Notes under the pieces: model-generated
The model's input: the letters and a program-made list of their open reading frames with translations, nothing else
The model's database searches: none
What the model was told of the DNA's origin: nothing
Program-made: the position numbers and the translations under genes
DNA from: a virus
Direction: 5' to 3' (one strand)
Virus record (IMG/VR): IMGVR_UViG_3300046005_001038
Location: 1 to 64,000 of that record
DNA: 64,000 bases
Shown: piece after piece, positions 56,094 through 63,964 of the stretch
Numbering within the stretch: position 1 is the first letter of the stretch
Layout: every line of letters starts with the position of its first letter

Positions 56094-57152
56094 TTAAGAT
56101 TCTTGTGTAATTAAACGAGCAATGTTGACTTGTTTGCGTTCAGGGTAACGACGCGACCAGTTAGCAGCAGTCGCTAATGCAGTATTACTTGCACCGCCTT
56201 CTGTAGCAGTACCGATGTACGAAGTACCTTCAGGTGCAACCACAAATTCTTGACGACTGTATAAGGTTTCAATACCACCACCATTACCGCCGTTAGGAGC
56301 GCGGAACACTTCACTAGGAATACGAGGAGAACCCATACCTAATTGTAATGCACCACTACCTAAGATGTAAGTGTAGTATTTACCAGCCAATCCTGTACCA
56401 GAAACACCTGCTGGCATCATATTATCAGACACAACTTCCATATCCATAAATGTTGGAATGTTACGTTTTTCTTGTGAATCAGGTACAAAAGTAATCATGT
56501 TACGTTTTAACATACGCGCATATACAACAGGGTGTACTAACAATGTACGCAAACCATCCGCACTATCACCCATTGTTGCTAAGGTATCAATCAACAATTC
56601 AGCAGAGAAACGAGTTGTATCACTTGCTGATTGTGGTGTACCTGAAGGCAAACCTGTGTTTGTTGAAGCATCATAAGTTAAATCATATTGTGTATGCGTA
56701 TCTGAACCTGATGCCGCAGCATCGTTATCAGCAAATACACCTGCTAAGGTAGCAAGGAATGTTTTTTGTAAATCCCAAGCCCAATAAGATGCTACACGGT
56801 CACCAATACCTTTTAACGGGTCTGCACCTGTTAAATCTGCTGCTAAATCAGCAGCAGTCCATGATTGGTTTCTGCTCAAGCGTTGTTGAACGATTGACGC
56901 GCCTGTAATTGCATTCGGAGTAGAAGTAGCGGTATCATCTGAACTCGATACGTTAGATACGTTACGAACTAAATCTTTGTAGAAAGGCATTGTTACAATG
57001 TTACCGCCACCAGACAAGAAATTGTCTAAGAAGCCTGAACGTGCAACAGCACCTGATTGAATGAGTTTTGATTTTTCTTGTGTGCGTAAGAACACATACG
57101 GATTAAATACTTGTGGTACTAATAACGCTGTACTTAAAGTTGCGACTGCCAT
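56094..57152 (-). CDS. Major capsid protein
   Basis: 352 residues after AAAGGAATTTCCAA. VPQVFNPYVFLRTQEKSKLI, FLSGGGNIVTMPFYKDLVRN, LLVHPVVYARMLKRNMITFV and YTYILGSGALQLGMGSPRIP fit the phage coat protein family (HK97 fold expected). It has its own promoter and leader hairpin, consistent with the highest expression among head genes. It lies after the scaffold gene. Confidence 0.88.
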   Translation of the reverse strand: MAVATLSTALLVPQVFNPYVFLRTQEKSKLIQSGAVARSGFLDNFLSGGGNIVTMPFYKDLVRNVSNVSSSDDTATSTPNAITGASIVQQRLSRNQSWTAADLAADLTGADPLKGIGDRVASYWAWDLQKTFLATLAGVFADNDAAASGSDTHTQYDLTYDASTNTGLPSGTPQSASDTTRFSAELLIDTLATMGDSADGLRTLLVHPVVYARMLKRNMITFVPDSQEKRNIPTFMDMEVVSDNMMPAGVSGTGLAGKYYTYILGSGALQLGMGSPRIPSEVFRAPNGGNGGGIETLYSRQEFVVAPEGTSYIGTATEGGASNTALATAANWSRRYPERKQVNIARLITQES

Positions 57153-57241
57153 TTGGAAATTCCTTTATTAAATTAGTTAATTGATTTATTCATATTTCAT
57201 CCTTTGCCCATGCAAGTAATTGAAAGTTAATTGTGTATTGT

Positions 57242-57257
57242 ATCTACCCATGTAGAT
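57242..57257 (-). promoter_or_regulatory. Leader hairpin of the capsid mRNA
   Basis: ATCTAC (57242-57247) pairs with GTAGAT (57252-57257) with a 4-nt loop. It is close to the expected 5' end of the transcript and could stabilise the message. Confidence 0.45.
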
Positions 57258-57267
57258 TTATCGCTGT

Positions 57268-57296
57268 ATGCTACACGAAAAGTATTTAAAAGTCAA
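57268..57296 (-). promoter_or_regulatory. Promoter of the major capsid gene
   Basis: On the minus strand: TTGACT (57296-57291), a 17-nt spacer and TAGCAT (57273-57268). Confidence 0.7.
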
Positions 57297-57344
57297 GCAT
57301 TATTTAGTGTAGATGTCAAATTTATTTTCGATGAATAAAAAGAA

Positions 57345-57374
57345 ACCCTTTAACAGTTTTAATTATTAAAGGGT
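57345..57374 (-). terminator. Terminator between scaffold and capsid genes
   Basis: ACCCTTTAA (57345-57353) pairs with TTAAAGGGT (57366-57374). On the minus strand it is followed by TTCTTTTTATT. Confidence 0.75.
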
Positions 57375-57394
57375 CGAGTGTAGGAGGACTAAAA

Positions 57395-57484
57395 ATGAGA
57401 ACAAACCAAGACTATGAAATCTTATTAAAAACTCTGTTTAGAATTCTTAATAAGATTATCTTATCTATTGCTAGAAAAAGATAA
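57395..57484 (+). CDS. Possible 29-residue plus-strand peptide
   Basis: ATG 57395 is preceded by AGGAGG at a 7-nt distance, the strongest ribosome site in the window. The peptide is basic and amphipathic (MRTNQDYEILLKTLFRILNK...). It runs opposite to all surrounding genes and no clear plus-strand promoter is seen. Uncertain. Confidence 0.35.
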   Translation: MRTNQDYEILLKTLFRILNKIILSIARKR

Positions 57485-57499
57485 TCTTAACTGGAGGTA

Positions 57500-57528
57500 A
57501 TTATTTCACACTATAATCACAGTGTCAA
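57500..57528 (-). promoter_or_regulatory. Promoter just after the scaffold gene
   Basis: On the minus strand: TTGACA (57528-57523), a 17-nt spacer and AATAAT (57505-57500). Confidence 0.6.
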
Positions 57529-57532
57529 GCAT

Positions 57533-58312
57533 TTATTTAGCTTGTTTAGATAATCTTTCCGCTAAGGTCGGGTTCTCTGTCCACATCTGTGCTTGTTCAG
57601 TTAAATTACCTGTCGCAAAAGGATTGTTGCCTTTATACGCTCCATTACCACCTTTTGCACCACCACCTACGTTATCACCCCAGTAATAAGGGTTACTTGC
57701 TTGTTGTTCACTTAACCACACTTCAAATGGCATATAACCTGTCACACCGTTGATACCGTCTTTCGTTAAGAATTTACCATCATCAGTTTCTGTGAATAAG
57801 CGTTCTGCTTTCATTAGCACGGTTTCTTCAAAACGAGGGTCAATTTTAGCAGCTTTGATTTTAGCCACAAATTCATCATTCATTCGACGTTGACGGTCTA
57901 CTTGTTCAAAGTACGCAACACGCTGTTCTAATTCAGCCGCTTTCTTAGAAATTGCATCACGTTCAGCCATCAAAGGTTGTGTTTGACTTTTTGCGCGTGC
58001 ATTTGCCATTTCTTCTAACTTAGCTACATCTACCGTAGAACCTTTCGCTAATTCTTCTAATTCAGCGATTCTCGCTAATTGTGCTTGTACAGATTCAGGG
58101 TCTAATTCGCCAAAATGTGATAACTTCGCTTTGACTTGTTTGTGGTCATTGCGTTCTTTTTCTAATGCGCCTTGCACTTTCGTGAATTCACTTAACGGTT
58201 TCACACCTGCTACATCCAACACATATTTGCTACCATCAGCCGTTGGTGTGTAGAATGAATGTAGTGTTTCATCTAATGAATCTAAACTTGTAATTTCGTA
58301 TTCTAATGCCAT
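57533..58312 (-). CDS. Head scaffold-like protein
   Basis: 259 residues from ATG 58312, after GAGAGATATTAAA. Highly charged coiled coil (SEFTKVQGALEKERNDHKQV, AERDAISKKAAELEQRVAYF), low aromatic content and an end with GGGAKGGNGAYKGNNPF. Its position between portal and capsid genes is that of scaffolding proteins. No protease motif is seen. Confidence 0.8.
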   Translation of the reverse strand: MALEYEITSLDSLDETLHSFYTPTADGSKYVLDVAGVKPLSEFTKVQGALEKERNDHKQVKAKLSHFGELDPESVQAQLARIAELEELAKGSTVDVAKLEEMANARAKSQTQPLMAERDAISKKAAELEQRVAYFEQVDRQRRMNDEFVAKIKAAKIDPRFEETVLMKAERLFTETDDGKFLTKDGINGVTGYMPFEVWLSEQQASNPYYWGDNVGGGAKGGNGAYKGNNPFATGNLTEQAQMWTENPTLAERLSKQAK

Positions 58313-58446
58313 TTTAATATCTCTCGTTTTGTCGGACACCATTGCCCATTTTGTGAACCACCATTGGTTCGGTAAGTTGAGTCTTTTATTATCCTGTGTC
58401 TACTCAGCACAGTTCGATGCAACTTGTTATACTGTCGTGCTTCAGT

Positions 58447-59952
58447 TCAATCTCCGTTAATCGGGTCATTATTCACAGTAACACGGTCAACATTCATCGA
58501 TGCTGTCGGTTGTTGTACTCCGTTACTTGAATTATCAGGAACTTCTATCGGAGGAGATAAGTCATCCTCTTTCATTAACTTACGTTCTTCTTCATAACTA
58601 AGTTTCGTATAACCTTGGTCTTTAAGAATTGTATGAACTGTTTTATCAGCTAACGGTAATAAGCCTGTATTTTTAGCAGCAATCAACTGTGCAAAGTCTT
58701 GACCTTTCATATCTTTGTCAGAGAACTGTAAGTTAGGAATAACTTCAACTTTTGAATCATCTAATCCCATCCATCTAGCACACTTCTTCAACAATTCTTC
58801 GAGTGCATAAGCAGATGTGACAGCAACTTGATTTAAGTTAGCCGTTTGTGCAGCCATACGAATTTTAAGTGCGTCACCTGATTCTTGTTTAGAATTTCCA
58901 TTCATCAACTGACCAGCTTTTGTCACAGCCGCTTGTTTATCGTTCTCAATTGCTTGACGCATTTCAGCCAAACCAGATGAACTCACACCGATAAACTTCG
59001 CATCACCACCCATATCAACATCAATTCTTGCACCTGCGCCAACACGAGTTGCTTCGTCTTGTCCATGACTAATACCACCTACCACAACTAAGGTATCTTG
59101 TCCTTGCATATACAAAGTGTGACGATAATCCGCTTCAGCCCGATAGATGGCAAGTGATAGATTCGCTAAACCTAATAACGGTGGTACATCAGGTGTCGCT
59201 AAAATATCTTTCGAGTTAGCGAACACAAAGGGGATTTCATTTAAGGATTGACCACGATAAATAGGTGTCACGAAGGATTCTAACGTAGGATTTTCGTTTG
59301 AATAGTTCATCACAGATTGTGAATATGTTGCATTCTGATAATCTTCTTCATTCACATTAAAATCACCTAACGCTAAGAACCGATAGCGAGGTTGTTCTGA
59401 CCATGACACCCCTTGTCGCATCCATGTGGTTTCGTCCAACACAACTAAGTTAAGGGCATTAAATCCTACGTTGTCAGAACCTTCATCCCAATTGACGATG
59501 TTTTCTGCATTGTACATTGCAATATACGGATTACCACTACCACTTGAGTCAATATCTAGCAATAAACCTACACGACCTGTAATGAACTGTTGTGAATGAA
59601 TTCTACGCAATAAATGGTCTAAATTATCACCGTTAATCGTCGCTTTAGTACGCAAGAATTCCATTTCTGGCGGTAATTTGATTTGTGTCGGTCTATAGTG
59701 TAACAATCCGATATAACTTTCGACTGCATCATGCACAAAGTTGTGATAGACAGCGCGTTTCTTATAAGATTCATAGGACTTATAACCATCTTCACTAACA
59801 CTCATTCCATCTAAAACTTGACCGCCTGTAGCAGGTAAATACGTCTGTCCTTTAGATTTAACTTGTTTCTCACCTTTGTAACAATCACGCATAATCAACC
59901 AATCTTCGATTGATTCATCATATAGCGGATGTGTTGAAACTGTGCTTGTCAT
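58447..59952 (-). CDS. Portal protein (DUF4055 type)
   Basis: 501 residues. The N-terminal motif HPLYDESIEDWLIMRDCYKG, then KRAVYHNFVHDAVESYIGLL and FITGRVGLLLDIDSSG, match DUF4055 portal proteins. The end is Pro/Asn-rich. It forms the dodecameric gate for DNA. A 104-nt gap (58343-58446) with two short hairpins separates it from the scaffold gene. No terminase gene precedes it within the window. Confidence 0.88.
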   Translation of the reverse strand: MTSTVSTHPLYDESIEDWLIMRDCYKGEKQVKSKGQTYLPATGGQVLDGMSVSEDGYKSYESYKKRAVYHNFVHDAVESYIGLLHYRPTQIKLPPEMEFLRTKATINGDNLDHLLRRIHSQQFITGRVGLLLDIDSSGSGNPYIAMYNAENIVNWDEGSDNVGFNALNLVVLDETTWMRQGVSWSEQPRYRFLALGDFNVNEEDYQNATYSQSVMNYSNENPTLESFVTPIYRGQSLNEIPFVFANSKDILATPDVPPLLGLANLSLAIYRAEADYRHTLYMQGQDTLVVVGGISHGQDEATRVGAGARIDVDMGGDAKFIGVSSSGLAEMRQAIENDKQAAVTKAGQLMNGNSKQESGDALKIRMAAQTANLNQVAVTSAYALEELLKKCARWMGLDDSKVEVIPNLQFSDKDMKGQDFAQLIAAKNTGLLPLADKTVHTILKDQGYTKLSYEEERKLMKEDDLSPPIEVPDNSSNGVQQPTASMNVDRVTVNNDPINGD

Positions 59953-60131
59953 TAAATAGCTACCTCAACGGCTTCTACTACTACGTCGTCTACTTCAGGA
60001 TTAGTCAATACATCAACAATCGTTTCAGCAATCTTTTGTGTAGCAATGCCTTCTACGGCAGAGCCTACATCTTTAGCTGCGTGTTCGATTCCGTGTTCTG
60101 CTTTTTTTAACGCTTTACTGATTTTACTCAT
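59952..60131 (-). CDS. Small amphipathic protein before the portal gene
   Basis: 59 residues from ATG 60131, after TAAGGGGTGAAT. SKISKALKKAEHGIEHAAKD forms an amphipathic basic helix, and the rest is acidic (NPEVDDVVVEAVEVAI). It overlaps the portal start (TAATGA). Function unknown. Confidence 0.6.
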   Translation of the reverse strand: MSKISKALKKAEHGIEHAAKDVGSAVEGIATQKIAETIVDVLTNPEVDDVVVEAVEVAI

Positions 60132-60140
60132 ATTCACCCC

Positions 60141-60701
60141 TTAATTATTAAAATTATCTATGCTATCTTCTAAATATAAAAATTCGCCAAAATACAGATG
60201 CGCTGCTTCACAATACTTACTATACGCTTCTTCTGCTGTATCAAACAAGCCTAAGTTTAAACGTACTGAATTTACAGTTATTCTCGCTCTAAACTTGTTA
60301 CTTTTAGTTGCAGTAACTCCTTTGAACCCAGTAGTGTTATTTATTTGTCTTTTTGAATGCTGATGATTTTCAGTATGTGTGCAATTTCTGATATTTTCAA
60401 TTCTGTTATCTGATGTATTGAAGTTAATATGGTCTATATGATTTGGGTCTGTACCGTATATCATTTTGTACACTATTCTGTGCGCTCTATATTTTATACC
60501 GTTTATTTTTATTGCAATATAACCTCTAGTTCCAGCAACACCTGCCTTTTTATTAGCGTTTTTAACATTCCAAGCGTTAGTATATTGCATATTTTTGAAA
60601 TGACTTAACGGTCTTTCTTTCCAATACAACTCTCCTGTTTCAGAATCGTAATTGAAACATTCATGTAGATAACTCTGTTCTGGTAATAATTTAATTTTCA
60701 T
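60141..60701 (-). CDS. HNH-AP2 homing endonuclease
   Basis: 186 residues from ATG 60701 (GTG 60710 also possible). The order is LPEQSYLHECFNYDSETGEL, HRIVYKMIYGTDPNHIDHIN with the HNH core HIDHINFNTSDNRIENIRNC, then an AP2-type DNA-binding end (GFKGVTATKSNKFRARITVN ... LGLFDTAEEAYSKYCEAAHL). Closely related to the genes at 25807 and 62819. It overlaps the end of the holin-like gene in another frame, so it may have inserted there. Confidence 0.9.
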   Translation of the reverse strand: MKIKLLPEQSYLHECFNYDSETGELYWKERPLSHFKNMQYTNAWNVKNANKKAGVAGTRGYIAIKINGIKYRAHRIVYKMIYGTDPNHIDHINFNTSDNRIENIRNCTHTENHQHSKRQINNTTGFKGVTATKSNKFRARITVNSVRLNLGLFDTAEEAYSKYCEAAHLYFGEFLYLEDSIDNFNN

Positions 60702-60957
60702 CTGTTTCACTTCTAACTACATTATGTCCAGCTACTAATGCTAGCGAACCTATCACAATCTTGGTTGCTGTTTCGGAATCAATCTCTAAAGAATAGGTCA
60801 GAATGATTGGGATTATAATTATTAAACCTTGATAAGTGCTAGGTTCTTGTAGCCTTTTTCTTATCCATCTTGAAATAAAATTAGATTTTACATCTGAACT
60901 ACTGTTGGATTTCTGTAGTGTTTCTGTAACTAATTTAATAATCTCTTCTTCTGTCAT
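60691..60957 (-). CDS. Holin-like two-helix membrane protein
   Basis: 88 residues from ATG 60957, after AAGAAGGTGG. WIRKRLQEPSTYQGLIIIIP then TATKIVIGSLALVAGHNVV resembles the phage holin family with the RLxEPSTxxG motif before two membrane helices. A holin in the virion arm, far from the lysozymes at 21 and 27.7 kb, would still be timed with late genes. Assigned by motif. Confidence 0.65.
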   Translation of the reverse strand: MTEEEIIKLVTETLQKSNSSSDVKSNFISRWIRKRLQEPSTYQGLIIIIPIILTYSLEIDSETATKIVIGSLALVAGHNVVRSETDEN

Positions 60958-60980
60958 ATCCACCTTCTTTATAAGAACCC

Positions 60981-61009
60981 ATACTATAAATATAGGTTCT
61001 TACAGTTAA
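60981..61009 (-). promoter_or_regulatory. Promoter of the holin-like/portal operon
   Basis: On the minus strand: TTAACT (61009-61004), a 17-nt spacer and TAGTAT (60986-60981). An AAGAACC/GGTTCTT inverted repeat overlaps it and may be a weak terminator for HU. Confidence 0.45.
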
Positions 61010-61021
61010 GAACAATTTAAA

Positions 61022-61294
61022 TTACTTAGCTTGTTTAAACGCGAGGTAATTTTTAGCTTCCGTAGCAGGTAAGTCCATTGCTTCACCTGTAGCTGGATTA
61101 CGTCCTGCTCGTGCTGGACGAGCTGCGCGAACTTTCGTCTTAAACGAACCGAAGTTAGGAATACGAACTTCATCGTTAGCAGACACAGTAGTGAACACAC
61201 AATCAACAACTGCACGAACTTTATCATTCGTGAGTTCTACACCTGTGTTAGCTAATTGTACTTTTACTTCTTTTAAAAAATCTTGAAACGTCAT
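61022..61294 (-). CDS. HU/IHF-like DNA-binding protein
   Basis: 90 residues from ATG 61294 (AAGGAT 8 nt upstream). The upstream in-frame ATG overlaps the promoter and is rejected. TFQDFLKEVKVQLANTGVEL, VRIPNFGSFKTKVRAARPAR and RNPATGEAMDLPATEAKNYL are the HU fold with the DNA-binding arm (RNPATGE). It would bend and compact phage or host DNA. It has its own promoter. Confidence 0.92.
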   Translation of the reverse strand: MTFQDFLKEVKVQLANTGVELTNDKVRAVVDCVFTTVSANDEVRIPNFGSFKTKVRAARPARAGRNPATGEAMDLPATEAKNYLAFKQAK

Positions 61295-61349
61295 TGGTAA
61301 TAAATCCTTGTGTTTAGTTAAAAAATATGTTATTTGTAAATCTGATGCG

Positions 61350-61378
61350 ATAGTATCATAGTGTTTAAGCGATGTCAA
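61350..61378 (-). promoter_or_regulatory. Promoter of the HU gene
   Basis: On the minus strand: TTGACA (61378-61373), a 17-nt spacer and TACTAT (61355-61350). Confidence 0.75.
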
Positions 61379-61403
61379 GTGTTTTGTTTAATAAATAAGT
61401 GTA

Positions 61404-62082
61404 TTAGCCGCAGGTTTTTAGGGTTACTTGTAAATTTACCGCTGTCACTGTGGTTGTAGCTGCTGCTGAAAATCTGTGCCAAAGAGTCAGATACTCATCT
61501 ATTGTTGTGTCTAAGCTCGCTATAATCCCGCTAGGTGAAAGTGAGGAGTTTGATTGTGATCCTACATATCCAACAGGAATTGTTATAAATTGTATCTGAG
61601 TTGTGGAAATCAATTTAAACGCCGTTTTGTAATGAACTAGACCGCTTCCAGCGGGAGTTCCTGTCGGCGATTGACTTATAGTTGGGTCAGATGATGTCCC
61701 ACTTACGCCGCCAAGGAAACCCATTACTCCAGCATCACCTGCTGCCACGGCTTTTCCTAGTAACGAATCTAATGTAATGACATCCCAATCTTAGCTAATC
61801 CGCCATGCAGCTTCACGGATTCAAGAGCCGTTGTTGATGTAGATGTAGATATTCCGCCCGTCATTACTCGTGCTAAATCAACACTTCCACCAACAGCCCT
61901 ATATCGAGTTCCATCTGAGTACCACTCAGAACCACCTATACCTACGTCTGTGATAATAATTCTATCCACAAAAGGACTTAACGATTTAATATTAGGTCTG
62001 TTAGCCCAAGTAGTTACATAAGTATAGATAGGATTTGTATATTCCGACCTTGTGTCCCAATGTATTTTATATCTGCGCCCAT
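61404..62082 (-). pseudogene. Fibre-like gene broken by two -1 frame changes
   Basis: Three frames appear to be parts of one gene. It starts at ATG 62082 (TAGGAG 8 nt upstream, MGADIKYIGTQGRN) and stops at 62014. A second frame, open to 61769, encodes TTWANRPNIKS...FVDRIIITDVGIGGSEWYSD, a phage structural-protein pattern. A third, to 61404, encodes DSLLGKAVAAGDAGVMGFLG...HFKTAFKLIS-type sequence. It could start from GTG 61748 with AGGA upstream. The first ORF-like start at 62122 lies inside the promoter and cannot be used. Either the gene has decayed or two bases are missing in the sequence. Confidence 0.55.
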
Positions 62083-62112
62083 TTTCAAAACTCCTAGTTA
62101 TAGTAAATTGCG

Positions 62113-62141
62113 AGTATAGCATAATTTTACAAAATTGTAAA
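62113..62141 (-). promoter_or_regulatory. Promoter of the broken fibre-like gene
   Basis: On the minus strand: TTTACA (62141-62136), a 17-nt spacer and TATACT (62118-62113). The predicted start is near 62106, downstream of the ATG at 62122. Confidence 0.65.
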
Positions 62142-62168
62142 TGATTTAGTTTATTTTAGGCAATAAAA

Positions 62169-62200
62169 AACCCTTAATTGAAATAAATCAATTAAGGGTT
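62169..62200 (-). terminator. Terminator after the 62219 gene
   Basis: Perfect 12-bp stem (62169-62180 with 62189-62200) with an 8-nt loop. On the minus strand it is followed by TTTTTTATTG. Confidence 0.85.
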
Positions 62201-62218
62201 AAAAGGAACAAACAATTG

Positions 62219-62422
62219 TTAATCCAACATTTCCAAACACACCAAACATTTTAAATCAAACGAATCACGTTTAATATCACCGAAATCAGCCCACACAACA
62301 TCTGCGTTTAACACACCACAATCACACTCAGATAATTCTTCAATCGTCATAGGCATTGATTGGTCTAAATCAGACGTTAAAAATACGACATCACCTACTT
62401 CTGGTACAAATTCTACTTTCAT
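62219..62422 (-). CDS. Small hypothetical protein
   Basis: 67 residues after GAGGAGATTAAA. Acidic, with a beta start (KVEFVPEVGDVVFLTSDLDQ) and cysteines in SECDCGV and LKCLVC. Similar small proteins occur in many phages. Function unknown. Confidence 0.65.
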   Translation of the reverse strand: MKVEFVPEVGDVVFLTSDLDQSMPMTIEELSECDCGVLNADVVWADFGDIKRDSFDLKCLVCLEMLD

Positions 62423-62447
62423 TTTAATCTCCTCGTTAATAAAGCAG

Positions 62448-62648
62448 TTAGTCTACATGATTTGATATGTTCTTGTCAAGTAATTCTTCATCACAACACC
62501 ATGAAGTTTGTTTATAGTCTTCTGGGTTTGGTTTTTCTTTCTTACCGAAGATTCTATCGTAACCTTCTGCGTATTTGGATTGGTTTGTAGGTCTTGAAAT
62601 ACTTCCTTTACCGCCGTCCCATTTAGAGTGATTTCTTTCTAGTTTCAT
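62448..62648 (-). CDS. Small conserved phage protein
   Basis: 66 residues. KWDGGKGSISRPTNQSKYAE and GYDRIFGKKEK form a pattern (KGSxxRP...YxxGYDRIFGKK) seen in short phage proteins of unknown function. It is co-transcribed with the 62219 gene. Confidence 0.7.
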   Translation of the reverse strand: MKLERNHSKWDGGKGSISRPTNQSKYAEGYDRIFGKKEKPNPEDYKQTSWCCDEELLDKNISNHVD

Positions 62649-62675
62649 TTTTTTTATTACCTTAGTTAATTGAAA

Positions 62676-62707
62676 AACCTATCTTATCACAATGGATGAG
62701 ATAGGTT
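62676..62707 (-). terminator. Terminator upstream of the 62448 gene
   Basis: AACCTATCT (62676-62684) pairs with AGATAGGTT (62699-62707). On the minus strand it is followed by TTTTTC. It shares CATTGTGATAAG with the terminator at 45171-45201. Confidence 0.65.
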
Positions 62708-62725
62708 CAAGTGGTTGATATTGTT

Positions 62726-62805
62726 CCGTTACCTGAATATAGGTAACGGTTTCATTAGTTCCGCGCTCTGTCTGTTTTTAACTCCATGTATTACACGGAG
62801 TTAAA
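62726..62805 (-). other. Two perfect hairpins in the gap after the double HNH gene
   Basis: Hairpin 1: 62777-62785 with 62797-62805 (TTTAACTCC/GGAGTTAAA). On the minus strand it comes first and is followed by AAAC, so it could be a weak terminator. Hairpin 2: 62726-62734 with 62741-62749 (CCGTTACCT/AGGTAACGG). No reading frame lies here. Confidence 0.6.
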
Positions 62806-62818
62806 GTTTATTTAAAGT

Positions 62819-63919
62819 TTAACCGTGATTCGCAAATTCACCGTGTAGTTCGGTAGATGCTTTGCAGTAGGCGGCGTGTGCTAGTTCAGCGGTGTCGTGA
62901 TGTCCTAAATTTATAAGTTTTCCTTCATGTCTAATTCTAGCTTCCCATCTACCGCTTTTTCTAAGTCTAACTCCTTTGAAGCCAGTAGTGTTATTGATTG
63001 CTAAAACTGTATTTCTACAATTTTCCATACGCGAACATAGGCGTAAGGTCTCAATACGATTATCTAACCTATCTCCGTTGATGTGGTCAATTACCTTATC
63101 ATCAGTAGGTTCTACTCCTGTACATATCCAATATATTAGTCTGTGTACCCGATAACTAAAACCATGTAGGTTTATAACTCTATACGTTTCACGAATACTA
63201 CCCGCTATTTTTCCAGAAAACATAGTGATCCAAGCATTATATGATTTTTTATTTTTAAAATGGGTTTCAGGTCTATTTATATTCCATATTAACTCGCCGT
63301 TATCATACACTAAGCATTCCTTTAAATATGATAAATCTATATTTCTACAATTAGTCTTATTATGCTTAACAGTTGCATCGTCTAAATGTGACCAATCTTT
63401 TTCTTCAGCTTCTTTGCGAGCTTTTATTGCAGATTCTTTATCTTTGAAAAATCCTAAATGGATTATATTCCCTTTAATAGTTATTAAAGCTCTCCACATA
63501 CTACCCTTCTTATCAAATGAAACGCCTTTTGTTCCAGATGTATTATTCTTAGATTCACTGGTGTTATGACAATTTATATCCTGCGTCACATCTCTGAGAT
63601 TTTCAATTCGACTATCTAACTTGTCTTGATTTATATGGTCTATTACACCAACGGGGTCTTTACCAGTATGATATTTCCATATTACTCTATGAGAAGCAAT
63701 AGCAGAATAACCTCCAACGGAGGTGGTTTTATAGCTCATTTTACTTGTACAAGTCGATGCTAATTTCCCTGCAAGTCTAGCATTAAATGAATTAAACCCT
63801 CTGTCTGAATTAAAATGTTCTCTCGGTCTTTCTTTCCAAAACAAATCCCCAGTTTTTTCATCATAATTAAAACATTCATGTAGATATTCTTGACTAGGGA
63901 GCTTTCTTGTCTTTGACAT
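62819..63919 (-). CDS. Tandem double HNH-AP2 homing endonuclease
   Basis: 366 residues made of two consecutive modules. Module 1 (about 1-185): LPSQEYLHECFNYDEKTGDL, HNH core VIDHINQDKLDSRIENLRDV, AP2 part GTKGVSFDKKGSMWRALITI. Module 2 (about 190-366): LSYLKECLVYDNGELIWNIN, HNH core VIDHINGDRLDNRIETLRLC, AP2 part GFKGVRLRKSGRWEARIRHE. Related to the single-module proteins at 25807 and 60141. The start follows TAAGGAATCAA, and its leader is copy 3 of the structured element. Confidence 0.9.
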   Translation of the reverse strand: MSKTRKLPSQEYLHECFNYDEKTGDLFWKERPREHFNSDRGFNSFNARLAGKLASTCTSKMSYKTTSVGGYSAIASHRVIWKYHTGKDPVGVIDHINQDKLDSRIENLRDVTQDINCHNTSESKNNTSGTKGVSFDKKGSMWRALITIKGNIIHLGFFKDKESAIKARKEAEEKDWSHLDDATVKHNKTNCRNIDLSYLKECLVYDNGELIWNINRPETHFKNKKSYNAWITMFSGKIAGSIRETYRVINLHGFSYRVHRLIYWICTGVEPTDDKVIDHINGDRLDNRIETLRLCSRMENCRNTVLAINNTTGFKGVRLRKSGRWEARIRHEGKLINLGHHDTAELAHAAYCKASTELHGEFANHG

Positions 63920-63964
63920 AATTTTGATTCCTTACAGTTATTGGATATTGTGAACAGTGTCTAA

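Larger units (their letters stand above)
57340..57493 (-). ncRNA. Candidate small RNA between scaffold and capsid genes
   Basis: A promoter at 57528-57500 predicts a start near 57493, and a good minus-strand terminator lies at 57374-57335. Between them there is no convincing minus-strand reading frame, only an 11-bp hairpin region (AAGATTATCTT near 57462 with AAGATAATCTT near 57480). A transcript of about 155 nt is predicted. It may also be just a leader that partly reads through into the capsid gene. Confidence 0.4.

Noticed and set aside
60691-60963. DNA-packaging or terminase small subunit role for this gene
   Set aside because: Two membrane helices and the RLxEPSTxxG motif point to a holin-like protein instead.
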